A stretch of 64,000 nt of DNA from Bog-756 sp963777665 (GTDB taxonomy: Bacteria > Actinomycetota > Acidimicrobiia > Acidimicrobiales > RAAP-2), in contig CAVZRJ010000001.1 in NCBI GenBank assembly GCA_963777665.1, positions 992,001 through 1,056,000 of the forward strand, given 5' to 3'. Shown one piece after another: positions 25,328 through 35,066 of this stretch. Each line of letters opens with the position of its first letter. Position 1 is the first letter of the stretch. A program made the position numbers and the translations under genes. The notes under the pieces are model-generated. The model made no database searches. It was not told the origin of the DNA and was given only the letters and a program-made list of their open reading frames with translations.

Positions 25328-26976
25328 TCGATGGAGAAGAGGTACGGGTACAGGGGTTGGCCGCCGTGGTGCACCTCGGTCTCCACCGAAGGCCTGGCCT
25401 CTTTGAGCCACTCGGTGATCCGCCGGGTCTCGGCCGCGCCCGAGCCGTCACCCTCGATGATGGTGACCAGGTCGTGGTCGTCGGTGACCAGGACGTCGAG
25501 GAGCGCGCAGGCCGCTTCCGCCGGCGAGTCGCCCACCACTTCGATCCCCTGTCTGGAAAGGCCGAGCCAGTCTCCCGTTCGGACCGGTCCGGCCGAGGTC
25601 TGCGAGTCGCGGACCGCCCGGGTGATCTCCCCTGGGACCACCTTGTGGGCGGTAGCCTCCATGGCGGTGGCGTTGGCCTTGCCGCCGGACTCGGGGTCGT
25701 AGGCGAGCAGGGCGGCGAACCCTTCCGTGATCGTCTCGGTCGGCACCACCCACACCTGCTTGGCACTCAGCTGGTCGACCCTGTCGGCGACCGCGCGGAT
25801 GTTCCCGTTGTTGGGCAGCACGATCACCTGTTCCGAAGACAGGGAGTCGACCGCCTCGAGCAGTTCGGCGATCGAGGGGTTCATCGACTGGCCGCCCGCG
25901 ATGAGACGCTGCACCCCGAGCGAGCGGAAGATCCGTCCGATGCCGTCACCGCTGGCCACCGCCACCACGGCGGTGACCGGGGTGGGCCCGTGCGGGGTAT
26001 CCGACGGTCCGGTCCCCTGGGTGCCGGCGGCCTCCCGCACCCAGCGCTCCTCCTCGACCTCGTCAAGGAGGTCGGTCACCCGGATCGAGTGGGGGCGACC
26101 GGCGTCGAGCGCCGCCTCGACGGCCGGGCCGATCTCGTCGGTGTGGATGTGGCAGTTCCACACGCCGTCTCCGCCGACCACGACGATCGAGTCGCCGAGC
26201 CCGGCCCAGACCTCCTTGAAGGCGGGAATGGTCTCGTCGGCGGCCTCGAGCAGGTACATGACCTCGTAGCGCAGTCCCGCGACCGTGCCGCCCGCCTCCT
26301 CGACCAGGACCCGGACGCCCGGTACGGGCAGGTCGGGGGGAACCGGCATCTCGCGCCCGTCGAGGACCGAGAGCAGGGCGTCGAAGAGCAGGAGGTAGCC
26401 GCTCCCGCCGGCGTCGACCACACCGGCCTGCTCCAGGACAGGGAGGAGGGAAGGGGTCATGGCCAGGGCCTCGGCCGCCCCGGCCCGGGAGGCCTCGGCC
26501 ACCGCCACCAGCGAGGCGCCGGAGTCTGCAGCTGCCCTGGCCCCAACGGCCGCTCCGCGGGCCACGGTCAGGATCGTGCCCTCGACGGGCCGCATGACCG
26601 CCTCGCGGGCGAGCCGGTCGGCGTCGGCCAAGGCCTGGGCCAGCTCTTTGGCCCCGGGAGCGCCACCGGATCCGTTGAGCCCGACGGCCAGGCCGCGGAG
26701 GAGTTGGGAGAGGATGACCCCCGAGTTCCCCCGCGCCCCCATGAGCGAGCCGTGCACGATCGCCTCGCAGGTGGCTTCGAAACCGGGGTCGGCCAGGTTC
26801 CCGAGCTCGTTGGTGACCGACTCGACGGTGAGGACCATGTTGGTACCGGTGTCGCCGTCGGGCACCGGGAAGACGTTGAGCCGGTTGATGAGCTCCTGGT
26901 GGGTGCGGAGGCCGTCCCGATAGGTGCTGATGACACGACAGAGTCCTGCCGCATCCAGCACGTCGGGGGGCACCAT
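25324..26976 (-). CDS. DAK2/DegV-linked fatty acid kinase catalytic subunit-like (FakA/YloV)
   Basis: 550 residues. The N-terminal DhaL-type nucleotide-binding domain has INRLNVFPVPDGDTGTNMVL with the Asp triad that binds ATP-magnesium, then GARGNSGVILSQLLRG and DAGGSGYLLLFDALL. Residues about 240-550 match the YloV/FakA C-terminal region (YEVMYLLEA, IVVVGGDGVWNCHIHTDE, VLPNNGNIRAVADRV). FakA phosphorylates fatty acids held by a FakB (DegV) partner; no degV gene is in the window. A TAGCAT box ends 7 nt before the ATG. It is the first gene of the recG unit and diverges from rpmB. Confidence 0.88.
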   Translation of the reverse strand: MVPPDVLDAAGLCRVISTYRDGLRTHQELINRLNVFPVPDGDTGTNMVLTVESVTNELGNLADPGFEATCEAIVHGSLMGARGNSGVILSQLLRGLAVGLNGSGGAPGAKELAQALADADRLAREAVMRPVEGTILTVARGAAVGARAAADSGASLVAVAEASRAGAAEALAMTPSLLPVLEQAGVVDAGGSGYLLLFDALLSVLDGREMPVPPDLPVPGVRVLVEEAGGTVAGLRYEVMYLLEAADETIPAFKEVWAGLGDSIVVVGGDGVWNCHIHTDEIGPAVEAALDAGRPHSIRVTDLLDEVEEERWVREAAGTQGTGPSDTPHGPTPVTAVVAVASGDGIGRIFRSLGVQRLIAGGQSMNPSIAELLEAVDSLSSEQVIVLPNNGNIRAVADRVDQLSAKQVWVVPTETITEGFAALLAYDPESGGKANATAMEATAHKVVPGEITRAVRDSQTSAGPVRTGDWLGLSRQGIEVVGDSPAEAACALLDVLVTDDHDLVTIIEGDGSGAAETRRITEWLKEARPSVETEVHHGGQPLYPYLFSIE

Positions 26977-26983
26977 GGCCTGG

Positions 26984-26989
26984 ATGCTA
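26984..26989 (-). promoter_or_regulatory. Candidate -10 box of a leaderless fakA-like mRNA
   Basis: TAGCAT on the minus strand, then CCAGGCC and the ATG at 26976 (seven bases between). No ribosome-binding site is present. Confidence 0.42.
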
Positions 26990-27034
26990 ACCTTTGCGAC
27001 TTACCCGAAGGATCCTGAGAGGACGTCTGCAGTC

Positions 27035-27244
27035 ATGGCAGCGGTGTGCGAGCTCTGCGGCAAAAAGCCGTCGTTCGGAATGAACATCAGCCACTCCCAC
27101 CGCCGCACCAAGCGGCGCTGGGATCCCAACATCCAGCGGGTCCGCGCCCTAGTGGACGGCACCCCGAGGCGCCTCAACGTGTGCACCTCCTGTATCCGCT
27201 CCGGCAAGGTCGTCAAGCGGCCGATCCGCAACATCCCGGCCTGA
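27035..27244 (+). CDS. rpmB: 50S ribosomal protein L28
   Basis: 69 residues from the ATG at 27035, with GAGAGGAC about 13 nt upstream. MAAVCELCGKKPSFGMN and LNVCTSCIRSGKVVKRP give two CxxC pairs, so this is the zinc-binding form of bL28. Basic middle SHRRTKRRWDPNIQRVRAL is typical. It is transcribed away from the fakA-like gene in the 58-bp divergent gap, the usual arrangement in actinobacteria (rpmB next to the DAK-recG block). Confidence 0.95.
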   Translation: MAAVCELCGKKPSFGMNISHSHRRTKRRWDPNIQRVRALVDGTPRRLNVCTSCIRSGKVVKRPIRNIPA

Positions 27245-27324
27245 TCCTCCCGGTCTGATCCCGCGGGCCTGACGCCGCGGCCGCGGACGCACCGGCCCAG
27301 AGCCGCACGCACCGGCGCACAAAC

Positions 27325-28384
27325 TCAGAAGCGGTGACGCCATCCACCGACCGGCAGCGGCCGACCCCCGAGGACCCACTCCCCCGCGCGGTCGGTGCAC
27401 CGACCGACCGGCAACGGGGCGCGCAGCCCGGCCGCTGCGAAGGCGCCCAGCAGTGCCCCCGGATCGGGAGTGGCCAGGACCAGCTCGTAGTCCTCGCCGC
27501 CCGAGAGTGCGTCGTCGCGGGTGGCCCCGTCGGCCACCGGGGGTTCCGCGAGGTCGAGCCCGACCCCAGAGGCACGGGCCAGCCGGACCAGGTCGGCGAG
27601 CAGCCCGTCGGACACGTCGATGGCGGCAGAGGCCCCGGCCCGACGGGCCGCCTGTCCCTCTGCGAGCCTGGCCACCGGGCGGCGGTGCGCCCTTGCCAGG
27701 TCCGGCGGAACCGTCGGCTGCTCCGCTGATCCGCCAGCTTCAGGCTCCCGCAGGAGGCGGAGCCCCGCCGAGGCCGCACCGAGCGGGCCGGTCACGAAGA
27801 GCTCGTCTCCCGGTCGGGCCCCGTCCCGGCGCACTGCGCCCGGTGGCACCCCTCCTGGCAGCGAGCCGAGCGCGGTCACCGAGACCACCAGGAGTCGGCT
27901 CCCGGACAGGTCACCGCCCACGACCGAGCACGCCGCGGCTTCGGCTGCTTCGGCCACGCCGGCCCCGAGCGCATCGAGTGCGAAACCGTGAGGCGCAGCC
28001 ACCGAGAGGAGGACGTAGTCCGCCACGGCTCCCATGGCAGCGAGGTCGGAGACCGTCGACCATCAGGGCCTTCCATCCGACGTCTTCGGGGCCGCTGATC
28101 CCCAGGTCGACGTGCACGCCCTCGACCACGAGGTCGGTGGTGGCCAGCACCGGCCCGGGTGCCGGCACCGGCGCGGGTCCCGGCACCGGCCCGGATCGAG
28201 GGAAGGTGAGCACGGCGGCGTCATCGCCGATCCACAGGTCGCCAGGAGCGGGTGGTCCACCGCCGATGGCCTCGAAGCGGGACTGCAGCCGGGCGATCAC
28301 CGCGAATTCGTCGGTCGGATCGCCCACACCCTGGTCGGCCGAGGGAGCCGAGGCGCCGGGGTCCCCGGAATTGGGTCTGCGCAC
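27325..28384 (-). CDS. thiL: Thiamine-monophosphate kinase ThiL, one apparent frameshift
   Basis: Phosphorylates thiamine monophosphate to the active cofactor. N-terminal part: DEFAVIARLQSRFEAIG, DLWIGDDAAVLTFPRSG (metal-binding DDAA) and LATTDLVVEGVHVDLGISG. C-terminal part: MGAVADYVLLSVAAPHG, VVGGDLSGSRLLVVSVTALG, AIDVSDGLLADLVRLARAS and SGGEDYELVLATPD. The two parts lie in different frames. Removing one C from the pair near 28053 gives WKALMVDVSDLAAMGAV, the expected ThiL sequence, so a 1-bp insertion is likely. TAGGCA ends 6 nt before the GTG start. Follows the rpmB locus convergently. Confidence 0.88.
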
Positions 28385-28390
28385 CCGCCC

Positions 28391-28396
28391 TGCCTA
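28391..28396 (-). promoter_or_regulatory. Candidate -10 box of a leaderless thiL mRNA
   Basis: TAGGCA on the minus strand, then GGGCGG and the GTG at 28384. Same six-base spacing as for cofC, rsmD, the globin and the M20 peptidase, but the last base is A rather than T. Confidence 0.38.
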
Positions 28397-28518
28397 CCAT
28401 TGTCACCGGCAGGGACCACTACTATTGGCCGGCCGTGTCCAGAGGCTCCGCGCGCGCCCACAGCCGCAGCAGCGGGGTCTCCGGGTCCGCCGGACACCCG
28501 AGGAGGAAGAACCAGCCG

Positions 28519-30309
28519 ATGCCCCCCACCGAGCACGAACAGCTGATCGCATGGGTCGACGGCTTCGCGGCCCTCGCCGAGCCGGACGAGGTGGTCTGGT
28601 GTGACGGCTCGGCCGAGGAGTACGACCGCCTCTGCCAGCTCCTCGTCGACAAGGGCACCTTCACCAAGCTGTCCGACGCAAAGCGGCCGAGCAGCTACTG
28701 GGCCCACTCCGACCCGGGTGACGTGGCGCGCGTCGAGGACCGGACCTTCATCTGCTCGACCCTGGAGTCCGACGCCGGCCCGACCAACAACTGGCGGGAT
28801 CCCCAGGAGATGCGCGACATCCTGACCGGTCACTTCAAGGGATCGATGCGCGGACGGACGATGTACGTGGTCCCGTTCTCCATGGGTCCGCTCGGGTCGT
28901 CGATCGCGCACATCGGTGTCCAGCTCACCGATTCGGCCTACGTGGCCGTGTCGATGCGGATCATGACCCGGATGGGACGGGGCGCACTCGAGGTGCTGGG
29001 GAAGGACGGTCCGTTCGTGCCGTGCCTCCACTCGGTCGGGATGCCGTTGGACCCCGGTCAGACCGACGTCGCGTGGCCGTGCGACGCGGACAACAAGTAC
29101 ATCGTGCACTTCCCCGAGACCCGCGAGATCTGGTCGTACGGTTCCGGTTACGGCGGGAACGCACTGCTCGGCAAGAAATGCTTCGCCCTCCGGATCGCCT
29201 CGGTCATGGCCCGCGACGACAACTGGCTGGCCGAGCACATGCTCATCTTGAAGCTCACCTCGCCGGCGGGCGAGACCCGGTACGTCACCGGGGCCTTCCC
29301 ATCGGCCTGCGGCAAGACCAACCTGGCCATGCTCATCCCGACCCTCCCCGACTGGAAGGTCGAGACGGTCGGCGACGACATCTGCTGGATGAAGTTCGGC
29401 GCCGACGGCCGGCTCCACGCGATCAACCCCGAGGCCGGATTCTTCGGGGTCGCGCCGGGCACCAACACCCGGACCAACCCCAATGCCATGCTCACTCTGG
29501 ACGGCCATGCCATCTTCACCAACACGGCGCTCACCGACGACGGCGACGTCTGGTGGGAGGGCATGACCGAGGACCCGCCGGCGCACCTCACCTCATGGAA
29601 GAACGAGGACTGGACCCCCGCCTCGGGCAGCCCGGCAGCGCATCCGAACGCACGATTCACCGTCCCCGCGGCCCAGGACCCGGCCATCGCCTCCGAGTGG
29701 GAGGACCCGGCCGGCGTGCCCATCGACGCCATCCTCTTCGGTGGACGGCGCGCCTCGGTGGTGCCGCTGGTCTTCCAGTCGCGGGACTGGGAGCACGGGG
29801 TGTTCCTCGGCTCGATCATGGCATCGGAGACCACCGCCGCCGCGACCGGAGCGGTGGGCAACCTGCGCCGCGACCCGTTCGCCATGCTGCCGTTCTGCGG
29901 GTACAACATGGCCGACTACTTCGCCCACTGGCTCGAGATCGGCGCTGGGGCCGACCCGGAGAAGCTCCCCAAGATCTTCTACGTCAACTGGTTCCGCAAG
30001 GGTGAGGACGGCCGCTGGCTGTGGCCCGGGTACGGCGAGAACTCCCGGGTCCTCGAGTGGGTCTTCGAACGGGTGAGCGGGACCGGTCGGGCCGTCGAGA
30101 CCCCGATCGGGTACATCCCGGCACCGGGAGCCATCGACACCGAAGGGCTCGACGTCTCGGCGTCGGACATGGAGCAGCTGCTCACGGTGGACCCCGACGA
30201 GTGGCGGGCGGAAGTGCCGTCCATCCGCGAGCACTACGCCATCTTCGGCGACAAGCTCCCCGAGGCACTCCGCGCCGAGGTCGACGCGCTCGAGCAGAAG
30301 CTGGGCTGA
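28519..30309 (+). CDS. pckG: Phosphoenolpyruvate carboxykinase (GTP)
   Basis: 596 residues from the ATG at 28519, preceded by AGGAGGAAG at about 10 nt. It converts oxaloacetate and GTP to phosphoenolpyruvate, CO2 and GDP, the entry to gluconeogenesis. GTP-type motifs: YWAHSDPGDVARVEDRTFIC, MYVVPFSMGPLGSSIAHIGV, FPSACGKTNLAMLIPTLP (P-loop with the reactive Cys), GDDICWMKFGADGRLHAINP and FGGRRASVVPLV. Length is typical (600-620). Monocistronic as far as seen; a TACTAT box lies about 85 bp upstream. Confidence 0.96.
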   Translation: MPPTEHEQLIAWVDGFAALAEPDEVVWCDGSAEEYDRLCQLLVDKGTFTKLSDAKRPSSYWAHSDPGDVARVEDRTFICSTLESDAGPTNNWRDPQEMRDILTGHFKGSMRGRTMYVVPFSMGPLGSSIAHIGVQLTDSAYVAVSMRIMTRMGRGALEVLGKDGPFVPCLHSVGMPLDPGQTDVAWPCDADNKYIVHFPETREIWSYGSGYGGNALLGKKCFALRIASVMARDDNWLAEHMLILKLTSPAGETRYVTGAFPSACGKTNLAMLIPTLPDWKVETVGDDICWMKFGADGRLHAINPEAGFFGVAPGTNTRTNPNAMLTLDGHAIFTNTALTDDGDVWWEGMTEDPPAHLTSWKNEDWTPASGSPAAHPNARFTVPAAQDPAIASEWEDPAGVPIDAILFGGRRASVVPLVFQSRDWEHGVFLGSIMASETTAAATGAVGNLRRDPFAMLPFCGYNMADYFAHWLEIGAGADPEKLPKIFYVNWFRKGEDGRWLWPGYGENSRVLEWVFERVSGTGRAVETPIGYIPAPGAIDTEGLDVSASDMEQLLTVDPDEWRAEVPSIREHYAIFGDKLPEALRAEVDALEQKLG

Positions 30310-30330
30310 GCGTCGGCGGGCCCGCAGCGG

Positions 30331-31869
30331 TCACCGCCCCGGTTCCGAGACCCGCCTCGGAACCGAGCGCCGCGAGCTCAGGTAGGCGAGCGCGCCGGTC
30401 GTCGCGACCGCGGCCATGACCAGGTTGCCGGCCGGGATCGAAAGCGACAGGACCACCCCGATCAGCGAGCCGGTCACCCACATCAGCTGCAGGCGGGTCT
30501 CGAACCTGGCGAAGGCCCTCCCCTGGTCGGACTCGCGCACGTTGCGTTGCACGAGAGCGTCGAACGAGGGCTTGGCGATCGCCCCGGCCGCACCGACGGC
30601 AACCGCGACCAGGGCCTGGAACGCGCGGGCGGAGAAGAGCCCGCCGAGGAGGCCGAAGGCGGCGACGAGCCACAGCGAGCCGGTCAGCATCTGCTGCTCG
30701 TCGAGCACCCGCCGGATCCGGCCGACCAGGAGCACCCCGACGACCGCGCCGATCGTGAGCGCGCCGATGAGCAGCCCGAACCACCAGGTGGCCGCGTTCG
30801 CCCGCCTGAGCCCGAACGCGTAGAGGAACGTGAGGAACCCGAGCAGGCCCTTGAGCACCGACATCGGCATGAGGGCGAGCAGGACTTCGGTGCCGGCAAT
30901 GGGCCGGTAGGCAGCCAGGTCCCGCTCGTCCTCGAGCCAGCGATCGGCGTCGGGTGCCGACACGATCGCCGCTGAATCGCCCGCTTCCCCTTCCGTCCGG
31001 GCCGCACCTCTCCGGCGGGTCAGGAGCGCAGCCTTCCGTACCGGGAGCCTGGCCGCGGCGGCCACCGCGACGACGAAGAGGGCGGCGTCCGCCCAGAGCA
31101 CAGCCGGTGCCCCGGCCAGCTTGAAGATCGCGACCGCGGGGAGGGCGAACGCGAACCCGGCCATGGAGGCGAGCAGCCCGAGGCGCGCGTTCAAGGTGGC
31201 GAGGTCGGGTTCGACCAGGTGCTCACCGGTCACCGGGTCGTCCACGTGGACGAGCGGTGTCCCGTAGGGCGGCGTCGGCTCCGGGCGGTCCCCGGGCGAT
31301 GCGGGCGAGAGTGCCTCCAGAGGCGGTGGGGACGACGGGCCGGGGGCGGTGGCCTCCGGATCCGCCTCGATCGCGACGATCTCGGGCACCAATGCGCCCT
31401 TGGTGACCAGGTAGACCTTCGAGAGCACCAGCATGAGGAATGCCTCGGGGAAGAGCAGCAACGAGTGGATGTCCCGCGCCACGAACGGGCACAGCACGGC
31501 ACGCCCGAGAGCCGAGCTCACCACCATGGCCCGCCTGGCGCCGCGGCTCCGGTCGACCATCGGACCGAGCGCCGGTGCGACCACCGCAAAGGGTCCCATG
31601 GTCAACAACAGGTAGAGCAGCACCTTGTCCTTCGCGGCGACCGGCGAGATCGAGAAGAAGAGCGACCCGGCCAGCGACACGGCGAACAACGTGTCCCCGC
31701 CGGTCATCAGCACGTGGGTCAGGGCCAGTCGGCCGAACGGGCGCCGCTGGTCGAAGAGGTCCCGGAAGGCAGAGCGGATCAACCGCCGGAACTGGTCACC
31801 TCGCTCCCGAACACCCACGTCGGCATGGTAGGTCGCGGGGACCGGAGGGATAGCATGACGTGCCGCCAT
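30331..31869 (-). CDS. Major facilitator superfamily transporter
   Basis: 512 residues with roughly 11-12 hydrophobic segments, for example LTHVLMTGGDTLFAVSLAG, GPFAVVAPALGPMVDRSRGA (the MFS D-R-xxGAR-type loop 2-3) and AFQALVAVAVGAAGAIAKP. A cytoplasmic loop of about 60 residues rich in Pro and Glu (residues about 170-230) splits the two halves, which is long for the family. Substrate unknown. The ATG at 31869 is used; a GTG 51 bases further in, at 31818, is an alternative because 31869 has no clear ribosome-binding site. Convergent with pckG with a 21-bp gap. Confidence 0.82.
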   Translation of the reverse strand: MAARHAIPPVPATYHADVGVRERGDQFRRLIRSAFRDLFDQRRPFGRLALTHVLMTGGDTLFAVSLAGSLFFSISPVAAKDKVLLYLLLTMGPFAVVAPALGPMVDRSRGARRAMVVSSALGRAVLCPFVARDIHSLLLFPEAFLMLVLSKVYLVTKGALVPEIVAIEADPEATAPGPSSPPPLEALSPASPGDRPEPTPPYGTPLVHVDDPVTGEHLVEPDLATLNARLGLLASMAGFAFALPAVAIFKLAGAPAVLWADAALFVVAVAAAARLPVRKAALLTRRRGAARTEGEAGDSAAIVSAPDADRWLEDERDLAAYRPIAGTEVLLALMPMSVLKGLLGFLTFLYAFGLRRANAATWWFGLLIGALTIGAVVGVLLVGRIRRVLDEQQMLTGSLWLVAAFGLLGGLFSARAFQALVAVAVGAAGAIAKPSFDALVQRNVRESDQGRAFARFETRLQLMWVTGSLIGVVLSLSIPAGNLVMAAVATTGALAYLSSRRSVPRRVSEPGR

Positions 31870-31893
31870 GTACCCGACGATCAGGAGGTGGCG

Positions 31894-32130
31894 ATGCCGG
31901 TCAGCGCCTACGTGCTCATTCAGACCGAGGTCGGCAAGGCGGCGACCGTTGCACGCTCAGCACACTCGCTCGACGGGGTGATGACGGCGGAGGGCGTCAC
32001 CGGACCCTACGACGTCATCGTGCGGGCCGAGGCCGGGACGGTCGACGAATTGGGGCAGATGGTGGTGGGACGGATCCAGCTCATCGAGGGCATCACCCGC
32101 ACGGTCACCTGCCCGGTGGTCAACCTCTGA
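31894..32130 (+). CDS. Stand-alone Lrp/AsnC ligand-binding (RAM) domain protein
   Basis: 78 residues from the ATG at 31894, with AGGAGGTG seven bases before it. The whole product is one RAM/AsnC ligand domain: VSAYVLIQTEVGKAATVARS, GVTGPYDVIVRAEAGTVDEL and EGITRTVTCPVV. There is no helix-turn-helix, so it cannot bind DNA by itself; such single-domain proteins form amino-acid-sensing oligomers or regulate partner proteins. A TAGCAT box lies at 31851-31856, 37 bp upstream. Transcribed divergently from the MFS gene whose 5' end it almost touches. Confidence 0.88.
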   Translation: MPVSAYVLIQTEVGKAATVARSAHSLDGVMTAEGVTGPYDVIVRAEAGTVDELGQMVVGRIQLIEGITRTVTCPVVNL

Positions 32131-32148
32131 ACCACGCGGAGCGACCGT

Positions 32149-33294
32149 TCAGCGGATCGCCTTCGACGTGCGCAGTGCGGCCACCTCGTCCGCACCCACG
32201 CCCCACTCGGCGAGCGCTTCGTCACCGTGCTGGCCGGGATTGGGGGGCGGCCTGCGGATGGCGCCCGGGGTGCCGAGGAACCGGGGGGACGGTGCGGGTT
32301 GCACGATCCCGGCCACCTCGGTGAAGGTGCCCCGGGACCGGTTGTGGGGATGGTCGGGCGCCTCTGCGGGGGTGAGCACGGGCGCCGTGCAGGCGTCGCT
32401 GCCGTCGAAGATCTTCTCCCATTCGGCGCGGGTCCGGGAGGCGAAGATCGCGGCCAGCCGCTCTTTCATGGCCGGCCACGCGACCCGATCCATCTGATCC
32501 GGCAGCTCTTCGCCCTCGAGTTCGAGCAGTCGGAGGAGCTCGGCGTAGAACTGGGGCTCGATGGCCCCGACCGCCATGTGGCCGCCGTCGGCGGTCTCGT
32601 AGACCTCGTAGAAGTGGGCCCCGGTGTCGAGCATGTTGACGCCGCGTTCGTCCTTCCACATGCCCGCGGCGCGCAGGGTGTAGGTCATGGTCATCAACGA
32701 GGCGGCACCGTCGACCATGGCCGCGTCGACCACCTGGCCGCTCCCGGTGGCACGGGCGGAGAGGATGGCCGCCACCATGCCGAATGCCAGCACCATGCCG
32801 CCGCCGCCGAAGTCCCCGACCAGGTTGAGCGGAGGTACGGGACGCTCGCCCGCGCGGCCGATCGCCCCGAGGGCGCCGGACAGCGCGATGTAGTCGATGT
32901 CGTGCCCGGCGGTCCTCGCCATCGGGCCGTCCTGTCCCCAGCCGGTCATCCGCCCGTAGACCAGCCGCGGGTTGCGGGCAAGGCAGTCGTCGGGGCCGAG
33001 GCCGAGCCGCTCGGCCACCCCGGGGCGGAAGCCCTCCGTGAGCCCGTCGGCCTGCTCGACCAGGCGCAGCACCAGGGCCGTCCCGTCGGGGTGTTTGAGG
33101 TCGACGGCGATCGAGCGGCGTCCCCGGTTCATGAGGTCGACGTGTGCCTCCTGATTTGGGGGATGGACGGCCTTTTCGTAGCGGTCGATCCGTACGATGT
33201 CGGCACCGGCGTCGGCCAGCATCATCCCGGCGAACGGCGCAGGTCCGAGACCTGCCAACTCGATGATCCGGACGCCCTCGAGGGGGCCGCTCAC
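32149..33294 (-). CDS. CaiB/BaiF family, alpha-methylacyl-CoA racemase-like
   Basis: 381 residues from the GTG at 33294. PLEGVRIIELAGLGPAPFAG, MMLADAGADIVRIDR, NRGRRSIAVDLKHPDG and GWGQDGPMARTAGHDIDYIAL (catalytic His and Asp region) are diagnostic of alpha-methylacyl-CoA racemase, with VGDFGGGGMVLAFGM carrying the second catalytic Asp. The enzyme epimerises branched acyl-CoA so that beta-oxidation can proceed, consistent with the acyl-CoA dehydrogenases in the window. Convergent with the Lrp-type gene (19 bp). Confidence 0.92.
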   Translation of the reverse strand: MSGPLEGVRIIELAGLGPAPFAGMMLADAGADIVRIDRYEKAVHPPNQEAHVDLMNRGRRSIAVDLKHPDGTALVLRLVEQADGLTEGFRPGVAERLGLGPDDCLARNPRLVYGRMTGWGQDGPMARTAGHDIDYIALSGALGAIGRAGERPVPPLNLVGDFGGGGMVLAFGMVAAILSARATGSGQVVDAAMVDGAASLMTMTYTLRAAGMWKDERGVNMLDTGAHFYEVYETADGGHMAVGAIEPQFYAELLRLLELEGEELPDQMDRVAWPAMKERLAAIFASRTRAEWEKIFDGSDACTAPVLTPAEAPDHPHNRSRGTFTEVAGIVQPAPSPRFLGTPGAIRRPPPNPGQHGDEALAEWGVGADEVAALRTSKAIR

Positions 33295-33409
33295 CGGATC
33301 GACCCTCGAACGGTGCACAGGAGACGGGCGGGGGTGCGCAGAGACGCCATGGCGGGATGCTGTCGCACCGCCGTCCCGGGGGTCAAATGCACCCGAGCCG
33401 GGCGCGCCG

Positions 33410-33905
33410 TCAGGACGGCACGACCCGGCGGATGCGACCGGAGCCCACATCGTAGCGCCACCCCTCGACCCGCACCCCTCCAGGCAGCAGGGTGCAGGAG
33501 CGCACGATTCCCACGTCGGCGCGCAGGGCCTCGTCGGGTTCGGGCATGGACAGGACCTCCCAGCCGTCGGGCACCTCCGCCCCTCCCGCCCGGAGGCCGG
33601 CGCGCACCTCGTCATCGGTGCGGTCGCCCAACGCGCAGTCGGTGTGCTGCATGACCGCGATCTCACGGACGCCAAGGAAGGTTGCCGCGAGCACCAGCGA
33701 ACGCAGCACGTCTGCGGTGACCCGCCCCCCCGCGTTGCGGAGGATCTTGGCGTCCCCGGGACCGAGACCGAGCATGGCGAGGGGCTCGATGCGACTGTCC
33801 ATGCACGTGACGAGGGCGAAGCCCTTGCCCGCAACCGCCGGGATACCGGCGAGGGTGAATTCCGTCCGCGTACGTGGTGTTGGCCTCGAGCAGCTCGTCG
33901 AACAT
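33410..33905 (-). CDS. Beta-class carbonic anhydrase, one apparent frameshift near the start
   Basis: Hydrates CO2 to bicarbonate. The zinc site is complete: CMDSRIEPLAMLGLGPGDA supplies the Cys and Asp-Arg dyad, and VMQHTDCALGDRT supplies His and Cys. NAGGRVTADVLRSLVLA is also characteristic. The start MFDELLEANTTYAD lies in one frame and EFTLAGIPAVAGKGFALV in the next. Deleting one C of the pair at 33862-33863 restores TYADEFTLAG, so a 1-bp insertion is likely. About 164 residues after correction, the size of the short actinobacterial type. Confidence 0.85.
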
Positions 33906-34016
33906 CCGGCAAGCATGGCAGGCCCTACTGCTCGACAGCGGGGCTAGCGTGAACGCCGGAGGGCCGCCCCACGGGAGTCGCGTCCTCCGGTCCACCAGTC
34001 CGGCCGAGGAGCCCAG

Positions 34017-35066
34017 GTGTCCGCGCCCAGAACCGTCACCGGACCAGGTCGGGTGAACCTGATCGGTGACCACACCGACTACAACGAGGGCGTCGCGCTC
34101 CCGATGGCCATCGCGCTCGGGGTCACGGTCACCTTCGAACCGGACGGTGGCGACCACCTGAGGGTGACCTCGGAGGCGTTCCCAGGGGAAGAGGCCGCCA
34201 TGGACCTCGCTCCTGAGCCGGCAACCCTCTCGGTGCTCGAGCCGGCCTGGTCCCGCCCCATCGCGTCGCTCGCGTCACTGGCCCGACCCGAGCAGGGGGG
34301 ACGCATCCACATCGTGGCGACCCTTCCCCGGGGCGCGGGACTCGCGTCGAGCGCGGCGCTGTGTGTGGCGCTCGCCGAGCTGTTCGGCGTCGAGGGATCG
34401 CCCGAGGTCGTCGGCCGCCTCTGCCAGCTCGCCGAGCAGCGGACCGGCGTCCCCGTGGGTCCGATGGACCCGTTGGTCTGCGCCGGTGCACAAACGGGCC
34501 ACGCCCTCTGGATCGACGTCGCAACCCTCGGGACACGCCAGGTGCCGGTCCCGGCCGATGCGGCGTTCGCGGTCATCGACTCGGAGGAGCGGCGCGACCT
34601 CCGGCGGTCCCCCTACGCGGCCCGGGTGGCCGAGTGCGAGGCGGCCGCCGCCGTCATCGGCCCGCTCGGCAAGGCCTCCCTCGGGGACCTGTCCGGGCTC
34701 CGGGACCCGCTCCTGCATCGCAGGGCGCGCCATGTGGTGACCGAGTGCGCGAGGGTCGGCTCGTTCGCGGAGGCACTCGCCGGCTCGGACCTGGTCGGCG
34801 CCGGAGCGCTCATGGACGAGAGCCACCGGAGCCTCGCCGAGGACTTCGACGTGTCCACCCCGCAGGTGGACGCACTGGTCGCATCGCTGCGTGACCGGTC
34901 CGGTGTCCTCGGGGTCAGGATGACCGGCGCCGGCTTCGGCGGGTGCGTGGTCGCCCTCACCCGCCCCGGTGCCCTGGACCCGGAGACGCTGGGCCGGCCC
35001 GCGTGGCTCGTGGCGCCCGTCGACGGGACCGTCGCGGCCCGCGCCCGGTCACGACCGTCCGGGTAG
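34017..35066 (+). CDS. galK: Galactokinase
   Basis: 349 residues from the GTG at 34017. GHMP kinase that phosphorylates galactose at C1. The signature GPGRVNLIGDHTDYNEGVAL is at the N terminus, the ATP loop is LPRGAGLASSAALCVALAEL (about 103-122), and GVRMTGAGFGGCVVAL is motif 3. No other Leloir genes (galT, galE) are nearby, so its pathway is incomplete here. Its last 18 bp overlap the convergent PH-domain gene. Confidence 0.92.
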   Translation: MSAPRTVTGPGRVNLIGDHTDYNEGVALPMAIALGVTVTFEPDGGDHLRVTSEAFPGEEAAMDLAPEPATLSVLEPAWSRPIASLASLARPEQGGRIHIVATLPRGAGLASSAALCVALAELFGVEGSPEVVGRLCQLAEQRTGVPVGPMDPLVCAGAQTGHALWIDVATLGTRQVPVPADAAFAVIDSEERRDLRRSPYAARVAECEAAAAVIGPLGKASLGDLSGLRDPLLHRRARHVVTECARVGSFAEALAGSDLVGAGALMDESHRSLAEDFDVSTPQVDALVASLRDRSGVLGVRMTGAGFGGCVVALTRPGALDPETLGRPAWLVAPVDGTVAARARSRPSG